Source of the DNA: Paracoccus sp. MBLB3053
GTDB lineage: Bacteria > Pseudomonadota > Alphaproteobacteria > Rhodobacterales > Rhodobacteraceae
Assembly (NCBI RefSeq): GCF_031822435.1
Contig: NZ_JAVQLW010000001.1
Span: 2,303,501-2,367,500, forward strand
Reading direction: 5' to 3'
Length of the DNA: 64,000 nt
In this document: in pieces, positions 8,899-17,226 of the stretch
Numbering within the stretch: the stretch's first letter is position 1
Layout: the number at the start of each line of letters is the position of its first letter
Notes under the pieces: model-generated
What the model was told of the DNA's origin: nothing
Database searches by the model: none
What the model saw: only the letters and a program-made list of their open reading frames with translations
Position numbers and translations under genes: made by a program

Positions 8899-10969
8899 AA
8901 TCATCCTGACCGGGACGGTGGGCTCGTCCTTCTGGGAAGAAGATTGCTTCACCGCCAAGAGCGTTCGCGAGCAGATCGCCGGGATGACCGGCGCGCTGAC
9001 GGTTCGCATCAACTCGGGCGGCGGCCTCGCCACCGAAGGACAGGCAATCTACACCGCGCTGAAGAACTACGAGGGCGAGGTGACGGTGATCGTCGAAGGG
9101 ATCGCCGCGTCCGCTGCCTCCCTGATCGCCATGGCCGGTGACAAGATCGTCATGCCGCTCGGCGCGATCATGATGGTGCATGATCCGGCGAACTGGTGGA
9201 CGCAAGGCCGGGGCACCGAGGACGATCACCTTCAGATGGCCAGGTCCCTCTCGGTTCTCGCCAATGCCTATGCAGGCGTTTACGCCGCGCGGTCCGGAAA
9301 GTCTGTCGAAGAAGCGCGGGAGATCATGAGGGCGGAAACCTATTTCGACGGAGCTGGCGCCGTGGATGCAGGTTTTGCCACCGAAACCGACGAGAGCACC
9401 GATGCGGCCGCCGCGGCGCTCTTCGACTACCGTCTCTATCCGAAGGCTCCGGAAAACCTTCGGCAGATCGGTGACAGTCTGGCACGGCAGGCCAATGGAT
9501 CGATGATCGCGGCGATGATGGCCGCGCCGTCTAAACCCCAGGGGAAAGGGAACACGATGCCGAAGGGCAATAACGGGCGCGCCACCGCACAGGTCGATGG
9601 CGACGAAGAGATGCAGGCCGATGAGGAGATGACCCTCGAAGGCGAAGACGAGACTGAACTCTCCGAGGACGGCGAGTTCTCGGCGGAAACGGAAGAGGAT
9701 CCGACGGCGGAGGAAGACGCTCCCGACGGTGAGGATGACGAGACCGCCCCAAATGCGCATGCGACCGCGATCATGAACTTCGCGGCATCGCGCAAGATCG
9801 GCGCGGATGTCGCCATGGGTTGGATCCGTCGCGGTCTGACCGTCAAGCAGGCCACCGAGGAGTACAGGATGAAACACGCCAACGGCACCACCATGGCGCG
9901 CCCCGGTGCCCCGCGCACCGGGATCTTGCGCGATGAACGATCGACCCGCCGCACGGCGATTACGGCAGCGCTTCATGCCCAGATCTCGGGGCGCGAACCT
10001 TCCACCACCGCTGCGCATCCCTACATGGAGATGTCGCTGGTCGAAATGGCGGCCGCTTCGGTCGGTCATCGCGGCAGGATCCGCTCGGCAGGCGACAAGA
10101 TCAACGTCTTCATGGAAGCCTCGCATTCGACCTCGGACTTCCCGGCGATTTTCCAGAATGCGCTGAACAAGGTCCTCCTCGAGCGTTACAGCGAGTTCAC
10201 CCCGACCTATCGGGCGATCGCGAAAAAGCGCAACTTCCGCGATTTCCGGCCGATGCCTCTGGTCCGTTCGGGTGACTTCCCGATGCTGCTTCCCGTTGGC
10301 GAGACGGGCGAGATAAAGTGGGGCAGCTTCGGTGAAAGCGGCGAGGCCGCGGTGATCGTGCCCTACGCACGCGGCCTGACGATCAGCCGCCAGATGATGA
10401 TCAACGATGACCTCGGCGCCATCAATGACATGCTGTCGAGCTACGGCGAAACCATCGCCCATTTCGAGGAACGCACGTTCTATGCCGGCGCATTGAGCGC
10501 GGTCATGTCGGATGGGAATGCACTTTTTCACGCCACCCACGGGAACCTGGCTTCCTCTGGTGGCGCGATCGACAAGGACACGGTTTCGGCAGGGCGCGCT
10601 GCGATGCGGGTTCAGGAATCGGTTGACGGGCTCAAGCTCAACCTGTCGCCGTCGATCCTTCTGGTCGGTCCCGAGAGCGAAACCGAGGCCGAGATGTTCG
10701 TGGCCCAGATCACGCCGAACGCGACGGATGCGGTCAACCCGTTCTCGGGCAAGCTCAAGCCGATCGTCACCACCGAGATCGAAGACGGCGCCTGGTACCT
10801 GCTTTCGTCCCGGGCCCCGTGCTGGGTCTATGGCTTCCTTGAAGGGCAGGAAGCGCCGCGTGTCCGGACCGAAGAGCCCTTCGGGACGCAAGGTTTCTCG
10901 ATGACCGTCGAGCACGATTTCGGCTTCGGCGCAGCCGACCATCGCGGCGGGTGGAAAAACCCGGGCTGA
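8891..10969 (+). CDS. ClpP-like prohead protease / major capsid protein fusion
   Basis: The single 692-residue frame joins two head proteins. Residues 1-200 are a ClpP/S49-fold prohead protease. The likely nucleophile is S74 in GIAASAAS and the likely catalytic histidine is H97 in MVHDP. Residues about 235-290 form a very acidic linker rich in Glu and Asp, probably a scaffold or delta domain. Residues about 380-692 are a Mu-like/HK97-fold major capsid domain (SGDFPMLLPVGETGEIKW, then RTFYAGALS). Translation gives a fusion that the protease would have to cleave during maturation. The start ATG 8891 overlaps the portal stop by eight bases. Such fusions are known in alphaproteobacterial phages. 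Confidence 0.9.
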   Translation: MNEIILTGTVGSSFWEEDCFTAKSVREQIAGMTGALTVRINSGGGLATEGQAIYTALKNYEGEVTVIVEGIAASAASLIAMAGDKIVMPLGAIMMVHDPANWWTQGRGTEDDHLQMARSLSVLANAYAGVYAARSGKSVEEAREIMRAETYFDGAGAVDAGFATETDESTDAAAAALFDYRLYPKAPENLRQIGDSLARQANGSMIAAMMAAPSKPQGKGNTMPKGNNGRATAQVDGDEEMQADEEMTLEGEDETELSEDGEFSAETEEDPTAEEDAPDGEDDETAPNAHATAIMNFAASRKIGADVAMGWIRRGLTVKQATEEYRMKHANGTTMARPGAPRTGILRDERSTRRTAITAALHAQISGREPSTTAAHPYMEMSLVEMAAASVGHRGRIRSAGDKINVFMEASHSTSDFPAIFQNALNKVLLERYSEFTPTYRAIAKKRNFRDFRPMPLVRSGDFPMLLPVGETGEIKWGSFGESGEAAVIVPYARGLTISRQMMINDDLGAINDMLSSYGETIAHFEERTFYAGALSAVMSDGNALFHATHGNLASSGGAIDKDTVSAGRAAMRVQESVDGLKLNLSPSILLVGPESETEAEMFVAQITPNATDAVNPFSGKLKPIVTTEIEDGAWYLLSSRAPCWVYGFLEGQEAPRVRTEEPFGTQGFSMTVEHDFGFGAADHRGGWKNPG

Positions 10970-10990
10970 TCCAGTCCATCACGACCCTGA

Positions 10991-11019
10991 CAAGGAGCCG
11001 CCCATGAGGCGGCTCCTTG
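10991..11019 (+). terminator. Perfect 12-bp hairpin between capsid and DUF2190 genes
   Basis: CAAGGAGCCGCC (10991-11002) pairs exactly with GGCGGCTCCTTG (11008-11019) around a CATGA loop. Only a broken T run (GTCGTTC) follows, so it is either a weak terminator that lowers expression downstream of the capsid gene or an mRNA-stabilising hairpin. No promoter is obvious after it. Confidence 0.6.
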
Positions 11020-11051
11020 TCGTTCAATCCCATTCAGATCCGGAGCGGAAC

Positions 11052-11402
11052 ATGAAGAACTATCTGCAAAAGGGAAGCTCGGTCAGCATTCCCGCAACGG
11101 CGGCTGTTGCATCTGGTGCAATGGTCGTGGCCGGCGTTCTTGCCGGCGTGGCCGGTCACGATGCCGCCATTGGCGAGCGGGTCGAAGTTCATCTCGAAGG
11201 TTGTTACGAGGTGGCCAAGGTCTCGGCGCAGGCCTGGACCGTGGGGCAAGCAATCCACGTCAACCCGAGCAACGGTCTCTGCACCACTGCCGCAGCCGCC
11301 GGGACTGTCTTCGTCGGCGTTGCGATCGAGGCGGCCGCGAACCCGTCGGCCACCGGCAGGATCCGCCTCAATGGCTCGGCGCCGGCGGCGGTCGGCACCT
11401 GA
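11052..11402 (+). CDS. DUF2190 family head protein (decoration or fibre)
   Basis: This 116-residue protein of the DUF2190 family is Ala/Gly/Val-rich and beta-rich, with SSVSIPATAAV near the start and a GVAIEAAANPSATGRIRLNG ending. Family members sit immediately after capsid genes, and many appear to be capsid-surface proteins. ATG 11052 is chosen although the frame is open to 11004, because the upstream segment overlaps the preceding hairpin. The stop overlaps the next start (TGATG). Confidence 0.75.
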   Translation: MKNYLQKGSSVSIPATAAVASGAMVVAGVLAGVAGHDAAIGERVEVHLEGCYEVAKVSAQAWTVGQAIHVNPSNGLCTTAAAAGTVFVGVAIEAAANPSATGRIRLNGSAPAAVGT

Positions 11403-11737
11403 TGACGAAGCTGTTCCTCGGCATGACGAGGATCTTCAGCGGCGTCCTGGGGGATAACATCAAGTTCTTTCCCCAGGATGGCGAGATGGTCGAGATCCGA
11501 TCGATCTTCCGTGAAACACCCCTGGAGATACCGGGCGCGGATGGGCAGACCGTCTTGATTGATGCCCCGACATGGCGTGTCGCGAAGAACCTTGTGGCCG
11601 AGGTCGCGCGGGGGGATCGTATCACGCTGCCCGATGGCAGGACCTTCCGTGTCGACCGGGTCCATGGCAATGGCTCGCCCAGCGACGATGCCTTCCATCT
11701 CTGTGAAATGGGCAGCTTTTCCGGAAGGACCGTCTGA
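11402..11737 (+). CDS. Head-tail attachment protein (gpFII-like)
   Basis: The 111-residue protein falls where siphophages encode the head completion or attachment protein, between the capsid genes and the tail terminator. The pattern of a short beta-rich protein ending in an FRVDRVHGNGSPSDD region resembles the lambda gpFII attachment family. It would close the connector and provide the tail docking surface. It overlaps both neighbours by one or two bases, consistent with coupled translation. The functional call rests mainly on size and gene order. Confidence 0.55.
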   Translation: MTKLFLGMTRIFSGVLGDNIKFFPQDGEMVEIRSIFRETPLEIPGADGQTVLIDAPTWRVAKNLVAEVARGDRITLPDGRTFRVDRVHGNGSPSDDAFHLCEMGSFSGRTV

Positions 11738-12159
11738 TGCCGCATTATCGCAGCGCGTACAGGGCTGCCATTCGCGCCGCACTTAGAGACAATGCCCGCT
11801 TCGCGGATTTCACCATCTTCCGCGTCTGGCCCGGCTCGATCGATGCCGAGACGCTGCCAGTGATCGGAGTGCTCACCCCTCAGGACCGGTGCCAGAAGGA
11901 TAGCCACGCCTCGACCGAGCGCGGCACCTTGCTTCAGGTGGCGGTGCGGCGGGCGGGGCATGATGAGGTCGAGGATGATCTCGACGATGACAGTGAAACC
12001 ATTGAGGCAGTCGTTCTGGCGGCCATGCGAGACCTGCAGATGGCCTGCAATCTCGAAGAAACGACAGTCGTTTCAAACACCGACGCGCGATCGAACATCG
12101 GCACGCTCGTCATGAATTTCCGCGTGCGGTCCTGGCGTCCGCCCGCGACCATTTCCTGA
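11737..12159 (+). CDS. Tail terminator-like protein (minor tail U position)
   Basis: The 140-residue protein begins MPHYRSAYRAAIRAAL and continues with a beta-rich core that includes VAVRRAGHDE and an acidic DDLDDDSETIE helix. Length and position (after the attachment protein, before the tail tube) match tail terminators of the gpU type, which cap the tail tube and join it to the head. ATG 11737 overlaps the stop of the previous gene. No catalytic motif is expected or seen. Confidence 0.6.
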   Translation: MPHYRSAYRAAIRAALRDNARFADFTIFRVWPGSIDAETLPVIGVLTPQDRCQKDSHASTERGTLLQVAVRRAGHDEVEDDLDDDSETIEAVVLAAMRDLQMACNLEETTVVSNTDARSNIGTLVMNFRVRSWRPPATIS

Positions 12160-12183
12160 AATTTCAGCCTGGAGTGAAAGACC

Positions 12184-12603
12184 ATGCCTGAAGGTATGCT
12201 TGGCTATGGCACTAGCGTCCGTGTCGGCCGCGGCGCGACCCCGTCCTGGACGCCCATCTCGCTGATCGGCGATATCGACCTGCCGGATGAGCAGGTTGAC
12301 GATGTGGAAGTGACTCACATGGCTTCCCCCGGCAGACGTCGGCAATACATCGCGGGCCTGATCGACAGTGGCGAGATCTCCATCCCGATGAATTACATCC
12401 CCGAGTCGCCGACCGATGTGATGTTGCAGGAGATCAGGGCGTCGGGCGAAGAGGTCATCCTCGAGATCACCGTTCCGGGTGCGACGGAACCTGAGCAATA
12501 TGCGGCTTTCCTGAAGGGCTATGGGCGTACCGCGCCCGTCGACGACAAGATGACGGCCGAGGCGACGTTCCGCTTGTCGGGCGTCATCGAAGGCGGGAGC
12601 TGA
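12184..12603 (+). CDS. Major tail tube protein
   Basis: This 139-residue protein of the phage tail tube type has IGDIDLPDEQVDDVEVTHM followed by SGEISIPMNYIP, features of the lambda gpV N-domain family, and no Ig-like C-terminal domain. Many copies polymerise around the tape measure protein. It precedes the assembly chaperone pair and tape measure, the standard siphophage order. A GGAGTGAAAG ribosome-binding site lies just upstream of ATG 12184. Confidence 0.82.
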   Translation: MPEGMLGYGTSVRVGRGATPSWTPISLIGDIDLPDEQVDDVEVTHMASPGRRRQYIAGLIDSGEISIPMNYIPESPTDVMLQEIRASGEEVILEITVPGATEPEQYAAFLKGYGRTAPVDDKMTAEATFRLSGVIEGGS

Positions 12604-12605
12604 TC

Positions 12606-12962
12606 ATGCAGATGCTGACTGGTGAAGTCATCGTTCAACATCAAGGCGTCGAATATCGGCTCATGCTCGGTCTTCGCGGCATCGCAAAGCTGCAGGACCA
12701 GTATGGTGCCCGTCTGGATCCCATCCGGAATATGGGCCAGGGCGAAGATGAGATCCCCGATTTCAACGTTCTCCTGAACATTGTCGACATCGCGCTGGAA
12801 CGGCACCATCCGAATGCCGGCGCTGATCTCTCGGAGCATCTTCTTATCGAGGATATGGCATTGCCGGGGAAGCTTCTGAAGGCTGCATTCCCCGAGGCCA
12901 AGCCCGCAGCCAGTAAACCTGCCGGAGACAAGCCCTCGGGAAAGGCGAAGGCGAGGCGCTGA
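12606..12962 (+). CDS. Tail assembly chaperone, G-type short product
   Basis: The 118-residue protein (GLRGIAKLQDQYGARL, then ALPGKLLKAAFPEA) is a phage tail assembly chaperone, the equivalent of lambda gpG. It ends in a flexible Lys/Ala/Pro tail. The tail overlaps a GGGAAAG slippery site from which a minority of ribosomes should shift to the -1 frame to make the G-T fusion. Chaperones of this type coat the tape measure protein before tail tube polymerisation. The start lies two bases after the tube gene's stop. Confidence 0.8.
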   Translation: MQMLTGEVIVQHQGVEYRLMLGLRGIAKLQDQYGARLDPIRNMGQGEDEIPDFNVLLNIVDIALERHHPNAGADLSEHLLIEDMALPGKLLKAAFPEAKPAASKPAGDKPSGKAKARR

Positions 12963-13270
12963 ACCTCGCCGTTCTCTATGACGCCTGGCTCTCGGTAGGG
13001 CTCTGTCCGGAGCGGTTCTGGTTGATCACGCCACGGCTCCTGCTCATCGAACTGGATGCGGCGAGCAAGCGGATCGAGCGGCAGGATGAGCTGGTCCTCA
13101 CTGCGGCCTGGGCTTCAGCGGCGCTGCAACGCGCAAGGAAGCTTCCCAAGCTTGCAGAGCTGTTGCGGCGGGGATCTGACCGCAAGCAGGACCTGCGGAT
13201 GTATCTCGACGGCGCCCGGGCGCGCCTTCCCACCATCACCATGGATCAATGGCGGTCCAAGTTTGAGTAA
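12606..13270 (+). CDS. Tail assembly chaperone G-T fusion made by -1 frameshift
   Basis: Reading 12606-12944 and then shifting back one base at GGGAAAG gives a 221-residue fusion ending at TAA 13268-13270. The downstream -1 frame is open right through the G stop (12960-12962). It continues ALNLAVLYDAWLSVGLCPERFW and a basic helical tail ending in TMDQWRSKFE, typical of T-type domains (MDQWxxKF-like ends). There is no good start codon for the T part alone, only a TTG at 13022 without a ribosome-binding site. In lambda the T domain recruits tail tube protein. The product is predicted, not observed. Confidence 0.75.
12938..12944 (+). promoter_or_regulatory. Programmed -1 ribosomal frameshift slippery site GGGAAAG
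   Basis: In the zero frame the bases read G GGA AAG and can re-pair as GGG AAA after a one-base backward slip, the same heptamer that lambda uses for gpG/gpGT. It lies 18 bases before the G stop, and the -1 frame is open from here to 13270. Confidence 0.8.
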
Positions 13271-13284
13271 TCGGGAGTTCCTGA

Positions 13285-15561
13285 ATGGCTGGCTCTGCGC
13301 TCGTCGGTCGACTTCGTGTCGGCCTCTCGCTTGACAAGGCGGCATTCCAGGAAGGCATCAAGCAGGCGAAATCAGGTCTTTCGCAGTTCTCGAGCACGGT
13401 CGGAAAGCGACTTGGCGCATTGGGAAACGTGCCCGGCGTCAACGCGCTGCAATCGGCGCTTACGTCGATCGGCACGAATGCTGCCGCCGCGCTGGGGCAG
13501 GGGGCAGCCATCGCCACCACGGCGCTGGCCGGTCTTTCGCTCTCCGCGATCAACGCGGCAGGCGAAATTCAGAACCTGTCGCGCCTGTCAAATGCCATGC
13601 CAGAGGAGTTTCAGGCCTGGGCCGCCGGCGCTCGTTCCGTCGGGATCGAACAGGACAAGCTTGCCGACATCCTCAAGGACATGAACGACCGCGTCGGGGA
13701 TTTCATCTCGACCGGGGGCGGCCCGATGAAGGATTTCTTCGAGGTGATCGCCCCTAAGGTCGGGGTGACAGCGGATCAGTTCCGCAAGCTCTCGGGGCCG
13801 CAGGCGCTTCAGCTTTATGTGGACAGCCTCGAGAAGGCGAACGTGAACCAGCAGGATTTCACATTCTACATGGAGGCCATCGCATCCGACAGCACGGCGC
13901 TTCTGCCGCTGCTGAAGAACGGCGGAAAGGCGATGCAGGAATACGCAGCCCGCGCGGAGGCCTTGGGCGGCGTCATGTCGAACCAGACTGTCCGGTCGCT
14001 TGCCGCGATGAAGGCCAGTTTGACGGATGTTGGAACTGTCATGCGCGGCGTACGAAACACGCTTGGGGCAGCCTTCGCCCCGGCTGTCGATGCCGTTGCC
14101 AAGACGTTTGTATCCCTGATGACGAGGGGCAGCGCACTGCGTCTGGTGTTTGATGGCCTGACGGGGGCGATCAGGACGCTGTCGAATTTCCTTTCATCCT
14201 TGATCACGATCATTTCGTCCGTGATCTCGGAGCTTTGGTCACTGGCCCGATCGGCGATATCGGCTGTTGACGAATTCACCGGCCTGTCCACGGTCTTCAG
14301 GACCATCATTGAAAACTCTCCGGTGGGCTTGATCTATCGGATGATCACTGGCTTCGCGGCGCTCATCAAGGCCACCGGAAGCGCCTCAGCGGCCTTCGGC
14401 ATGCTGAAGGATGTCGCCGTTGAGGTTTTTGACCGGATAGGCCAGGCCTTCGATCTCGTTCCGCAAGCCGTCTCGGCAGGTGTCGCCAAGATGAAGAGCC
14501 TCTTCTTCGGCGGCCTCCATGACATGCTTTCCAATTTCTCCTGGTTCATTTCGAGCATTGCGTCCGGCTTCAACCAGATCTTCGGGACGAGCCTCAGCGA
14601 GGCCGAACCGTTCCAGGATACCATCGCCGCCCTGCATTCGGCGTCATCAACCGCTTCCGATGAGGCCAGTGCGGCGGCGAGCGCCCTTGCGAAGACCTTT
14701 TCGGATGTCAGTGCACCGCTCGCATCGGTTGCTGCGATCAACGACCTGCTCGCGGAAAGTGCCGAGGAAGCGGCCGCAGCACTTTCGGGCGGCGAGGGAA
14801 CTTCGGGCGGGCTTGCATCTGCTACCGACAGCGCCGGAGAGAAGGGAAGCAAGGCCAAGGAAAAACTATCCGAGCTTCAGAAGGTCATGAAGGCGCTGCG
14901 GGAGGAAGCCGACAAGCTCCGGGCCACCATGGGCATGAGCGAACTTGATGCCGAGATCTGGGAAAAGCAGCGCGAGGCCGGGGTCTCGGCCGCGAGCCAG
15001 AACGGCCAGGCGATCGCAGGACTGGTGACGCAGATCGATGCGATGAAGCAGATGAAAACTGAAACCGAACGCGGGCGTGAGACCATCGAAGGTTTCTTCG
15101 GTGCGATCCTGCAAGGCGCGGATTCGGCCAAATCTGCCGTCATCAGCTTGCTGGCCCAGATTGCCCAGGTCCAGCTGGCGAAAGGAGCCATGGCCCTCTT
15201 GGGTCAAACATCCTGGGGCGGCGGCCTTGTCCAGGGACTCGGATCGCTGGTTGGCGCGAATGCCAATGGGACAAACAGCTGGCAAGGCGGGCCAACCCGG
15301 TTGAACGAACGCGGCGGCGAAATCCTCGATCTGCCTCGCGGGACAAGGATCATCCCGCACGACATATCGAAGCGCATGGCGGATCGGTCGGCGCAGTCCG
15401 GGCAGCTCGACATCCGTGTCGGCGTCGACCCCGATACCGGCAACCTGACGGCCTTCGTCGAGGGCGTGAGCGGGAACGTCGCAGCACAGGCTGTCGGCGC
15501 ATACGACAAGCAGATGCCCCAACGCATGCAGCAGATCTCCATGAAGCCGAGGACGCGATGA
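13285..15561 (+). CDS. Tail tape measure protein
   Basis: The 758-residue protein is helical, with an Ala-rich N-terminus (TSIGTNAAAALGQGAAIATT) and hydrophobic segments around residues 295-365. A long coiled-coil-like stretch ending near residue 570 (KEKLSELQKVMKALREEADK region) follows, and a Gly-rich C-terminus completes it. It sets tail length and is ejected with the DNA. Position after the chaperone pair and length fit a short-to-medium siphophage tail. ATG 13285 is chosen because the family's typical opening (LVGRLRVGLSLDKAAFQ) follows at once. It overlaps the next gene by four bases. Confidence 0.9.
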   Translation: MAGSALVGRLRVGLSLDKAAFQEGIKQAKSGLSQFSSTVGKRLGALGNVPGVNALQSALTSIGTNAAAALGQGAAIATTALAGLSLSAINAAGEIQNLSRLSNAMPEEFQAWAAGARSVGIEQDKLADILKDMNDRVGDFISTGGGPMKDFFEVIAPKVGVTADQFRKLSGPQALQLYVDSLEKANVNQQDFTFYMEAIASDSTALLPLLKNGGKAMQEYAARAEALGGVMSNQTVRSLAAMKASLTDVGTVMRGVRNTLGAAFAPAVDAVAKTFVSLMTRGSALRLVFDGLTGAIRTLSNFLSSLITIISSVISELWSLARSAISAVDEFTGLSTVFRTIIENSPVGLIYRMITGFAALIKATGSASAAFGMLKDVAVEVFDRIGQAFDLVPQAVSAGVAKMKSLFFGGLHDMLSNFSWFISSIASGFNQIFGTSLSEAEPFQDTIAALHSASSTASDEASAAASALAKTFSDVSAPLASVAAINDLLAESAEEAAAALSGGEGTSGGLASATDSAGEKGSKAKEKLSELQKVMKALREEADKLRATMGMSELDAEIWEKQREAGVSAASQNGQAIAGLVTQIDAMKQMKTETERGRETIEGFFGAILQGADSAKSAVISLLAQIAQVQLAKGAMALLGQTSWGGGLVQGLGSLVGANANGTNSWQGGPTRLNERGGEILDLPRGTRIIPHDISKRMADRSAQSGQLDIRVGVDPDTGNLTAFVEGVSGNVAAQAVGAYDKQMPQRMQQISMKPRTR

Positions 15562-16190
15562 CCGTCTCCTTTCCCTATACGCTGAGCTATTTCGCCGATC
15601 AGCTCGAGCTGACCAGCGTCCGGCCTGAGCTGCTGCGCTTTGACGAGCAGTCCGGTTCCGGCGATGGCCGGATCTGGGCGGCACAGCTGGCGCGGCCACT
15701 CTGGCAGGTCTCGGGCGCGCTGCGCCCAAGGTCTGCGGCCAAGGCGCGCGAGATCAATGCCAAGGCGGCGGCGCTCGATGGCAGCAACAAGACCTTCGTC
15801 TGGGCCAATCCCGTCTATGCGCCCGCTGCGGGGGCGACCACGCTTCCCGGCGTGACCGTGTCGGCGATCGCCTCCGAGCGCGGGCGGATTTCTCTTACCG
15901 GGCTGCCATCCGGTCGCGTGGTGACAGCGGGCGACTATCTCTCGATCGGCTATTCCGGGCGCTATTATTTCGGCGCCTTCGCCGAGACCCTGACCGCGAA
16001 TGGCTCCGGCAATATCGCCAATATCGAGATCCGGCCCTATCTGCCGCTCGGGATCTCGGCCGGGGCGGTGGTGGAGTTAGGGCAGCCGAAGATGTTCGCC
16101 TTCATCCCGCCCGGAGGCTTCACGCCCTTCGAGGAAACACCGGACGGCAATGCCGTCGGCGCTTCGATCAGGTTGCTGCAGAAACCATGA
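15558..16190 (+). CDS. Tail protein of unknown function (distal tail position)
   Basis: The 210-residue, beta-rich protein starts within the tape measure stop (ATGA) and overlaps the next gene (ATGA). It lies exactly where siphophages encode the distal tail or hub protein. The sequence has repeated short Gly turns and an FIPPGGFTPFEE segment near the C-terminus. I do not recognise a named domain. A hub role is inferred from gene order only. Confidence 0.65.
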   Translation: MTVSFPYTLSYFADQLELTSVRPELLRFDEQSGSGDGRIWAAQLARPLWQVSGALRPRSAAKAREINAKAAALDGSNKTFVWANPVYAPAAGATTLPGVTVSAIASERGRISLTGLPSGRVVTAGDYLSIGYSGRYYFGAFAETLTANGSGNIANIEIRPYLPLGISAGAVVELGQPKMFAFIPPGGFTPFEETPDGNAVGASIRLLQKP

Positions 16191-16807
16191 AAAACTACGA
16201 CACCGCCTTTCAACTCTCGCTCGCGGCAGCGCGGGAGAGCGGCATTGCGCCGGTCTATTTCGCCCGCTTCGTCGCCAAGAACCGCGACACCGGCGCGAAC
16301 GAGTTCCTAGGCTTCTGGTCCGGCGACGAGACGATAACGCTCGATGTCGAGAACCCGACCGGTGGCGTGCAGACCCGGACCTATGTCGGGGGCTGCAACC
16401 TCTCGGTCACTGGCCTGAAATACGTGGCCGACCTGACCGACGTGCCGGTGACGGCCAGCCTGTCGCAGATCGCGGATGCGGCCCAGCAGCTCGTGCGCGG
16501 CTATGACGTGCGGCTTGCCTATGTCGAGATCCATGCCACGACCTGGACGGGCGGTGCGCTGACCAGCATCCCGCAGCTCGAATGGGTCGGGATCGTGGAT
16601 GACGCCCCCGTCACGACGCCGGCGGCGGGAAGCGAGGGCAGCATCGAGCTGACGGTGCGCTCGGAGATCATGACCATGCTGACCGCGACCAACCCGGCGA
16701 AATCCTCGAACGCGCATCAGAACAGGCGCTCGGCGGGGGATCGCTTCAGCCGCTTTTCCGGCGTCATCGCGAGCAGGAGGGTGCAATGGTATCATCGGGA
16801 CGACTGA
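16187..16807 (+). CDS. DUF2163-like tail hub protein
   Basis: The 206-residue protein resembles the DUF2163/BR0599 tail proteins of Rhodobacterales phages and gene transfer agents, with a FLGFWSGDETITLDVEN opening and a GIVDDAPVTTP middle. Its C-terminal end (RRSAGDRFSRFSGVIASRR) is basic. In the gene transfer agent this family forms part of the baseplate hub. It overlaps the following gene by 22 bases. Confidence 0.6.
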   Translation: MKNYDTAFQLSLAAARESGIAPVYFARFVAKNRDTGANEFLGFWSGDETITLDVENPTGGVQTRTYVGGCNLSVTGLKYVADLTDVPVTASLSQIADAAQQLVRGYDVRLAYVEIHATTWTGGALTSIPQLEWVGIVDDAPVTTPAAGSEGSIELTVRSEIMTMLTATNPAKSSNAHQNRRSAGDRFSRFSGVIASRRVQWYHRDD

Positions 16808-17220
16808 CCCGCCTTCCCGACTGGCGCGCGCGCTTCGCGGCCGAAATGGACCGGCAGCGCTGCTTGCCCTTTGCCTGGGGCCGGCAGGATTGCGTGATCG
16901 GGCTGGCCTGCGGGGCCGTCGAGGCGATCACCGGGGCCGATCTCGCCGTGGGCTGGCGCAGCAAGTACAAGTCGCCAAAGAGCGCGCTGAAGGCGCTCAG
17001 GGCCAAGGGATACGATGGCGTCGCGGACCTGGTCGCGGGTCATCTGCCCGAGATCGAACCCGCCCTGGCCCGGATCGGGGATCTTGCGCTGATTACGGAT
17101 GACGGCCCGCTCGGCCATGCGATCGGCATTGTCGATGCCTCGGGCCTGATCGTGATCACCGAAACCGGTCATGGCCGCGCGCCGCGTGACCGCATGACCC
17201 GCGCCTTTCAAGTCGGATAG
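16786..17220 (+). CDS. DUF6950-like (NlpC/P60-position) tail protein
   Basis: The 144-residue protein has FAWGRQDCVIGLACGAVEA near residue 30, with a cysteine in the place of an NlpC/P60 nucleophile. A GPLGHAIGIVDASGL segment follows and supplies a histidine. Proteins of this type lie between the DUF2163 hub and the tail tip protein and may help the tail cross the cell wall. The second catalytic His/polar residue is not obvious, so activity is uncertain. Starts at ATG 16786 inside the preceding gene. Confidence 0.6.
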   Translation: MVSSGRLTRLPDWRARFAAEMDRQRCLPFAWGRQDCVIGLACGAVEAITGADLAVGWRSKYKSPKSALKALRAKGYDGVADLVAGHLPEIEPALARIGDLALITDDGPLGHAIGIVDASGLIVITETGHGRAPRDRMTRAFQVG

Positions 17221-17226
17221 CACTTC

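Noticed and set aside
8870..10942. 690-residue minus-strand frame opposite the protease-capsid gene
   Set aside because: It covers the fusion gene almost exactly and is very Arg- and His-rich, as expected for a shadow.
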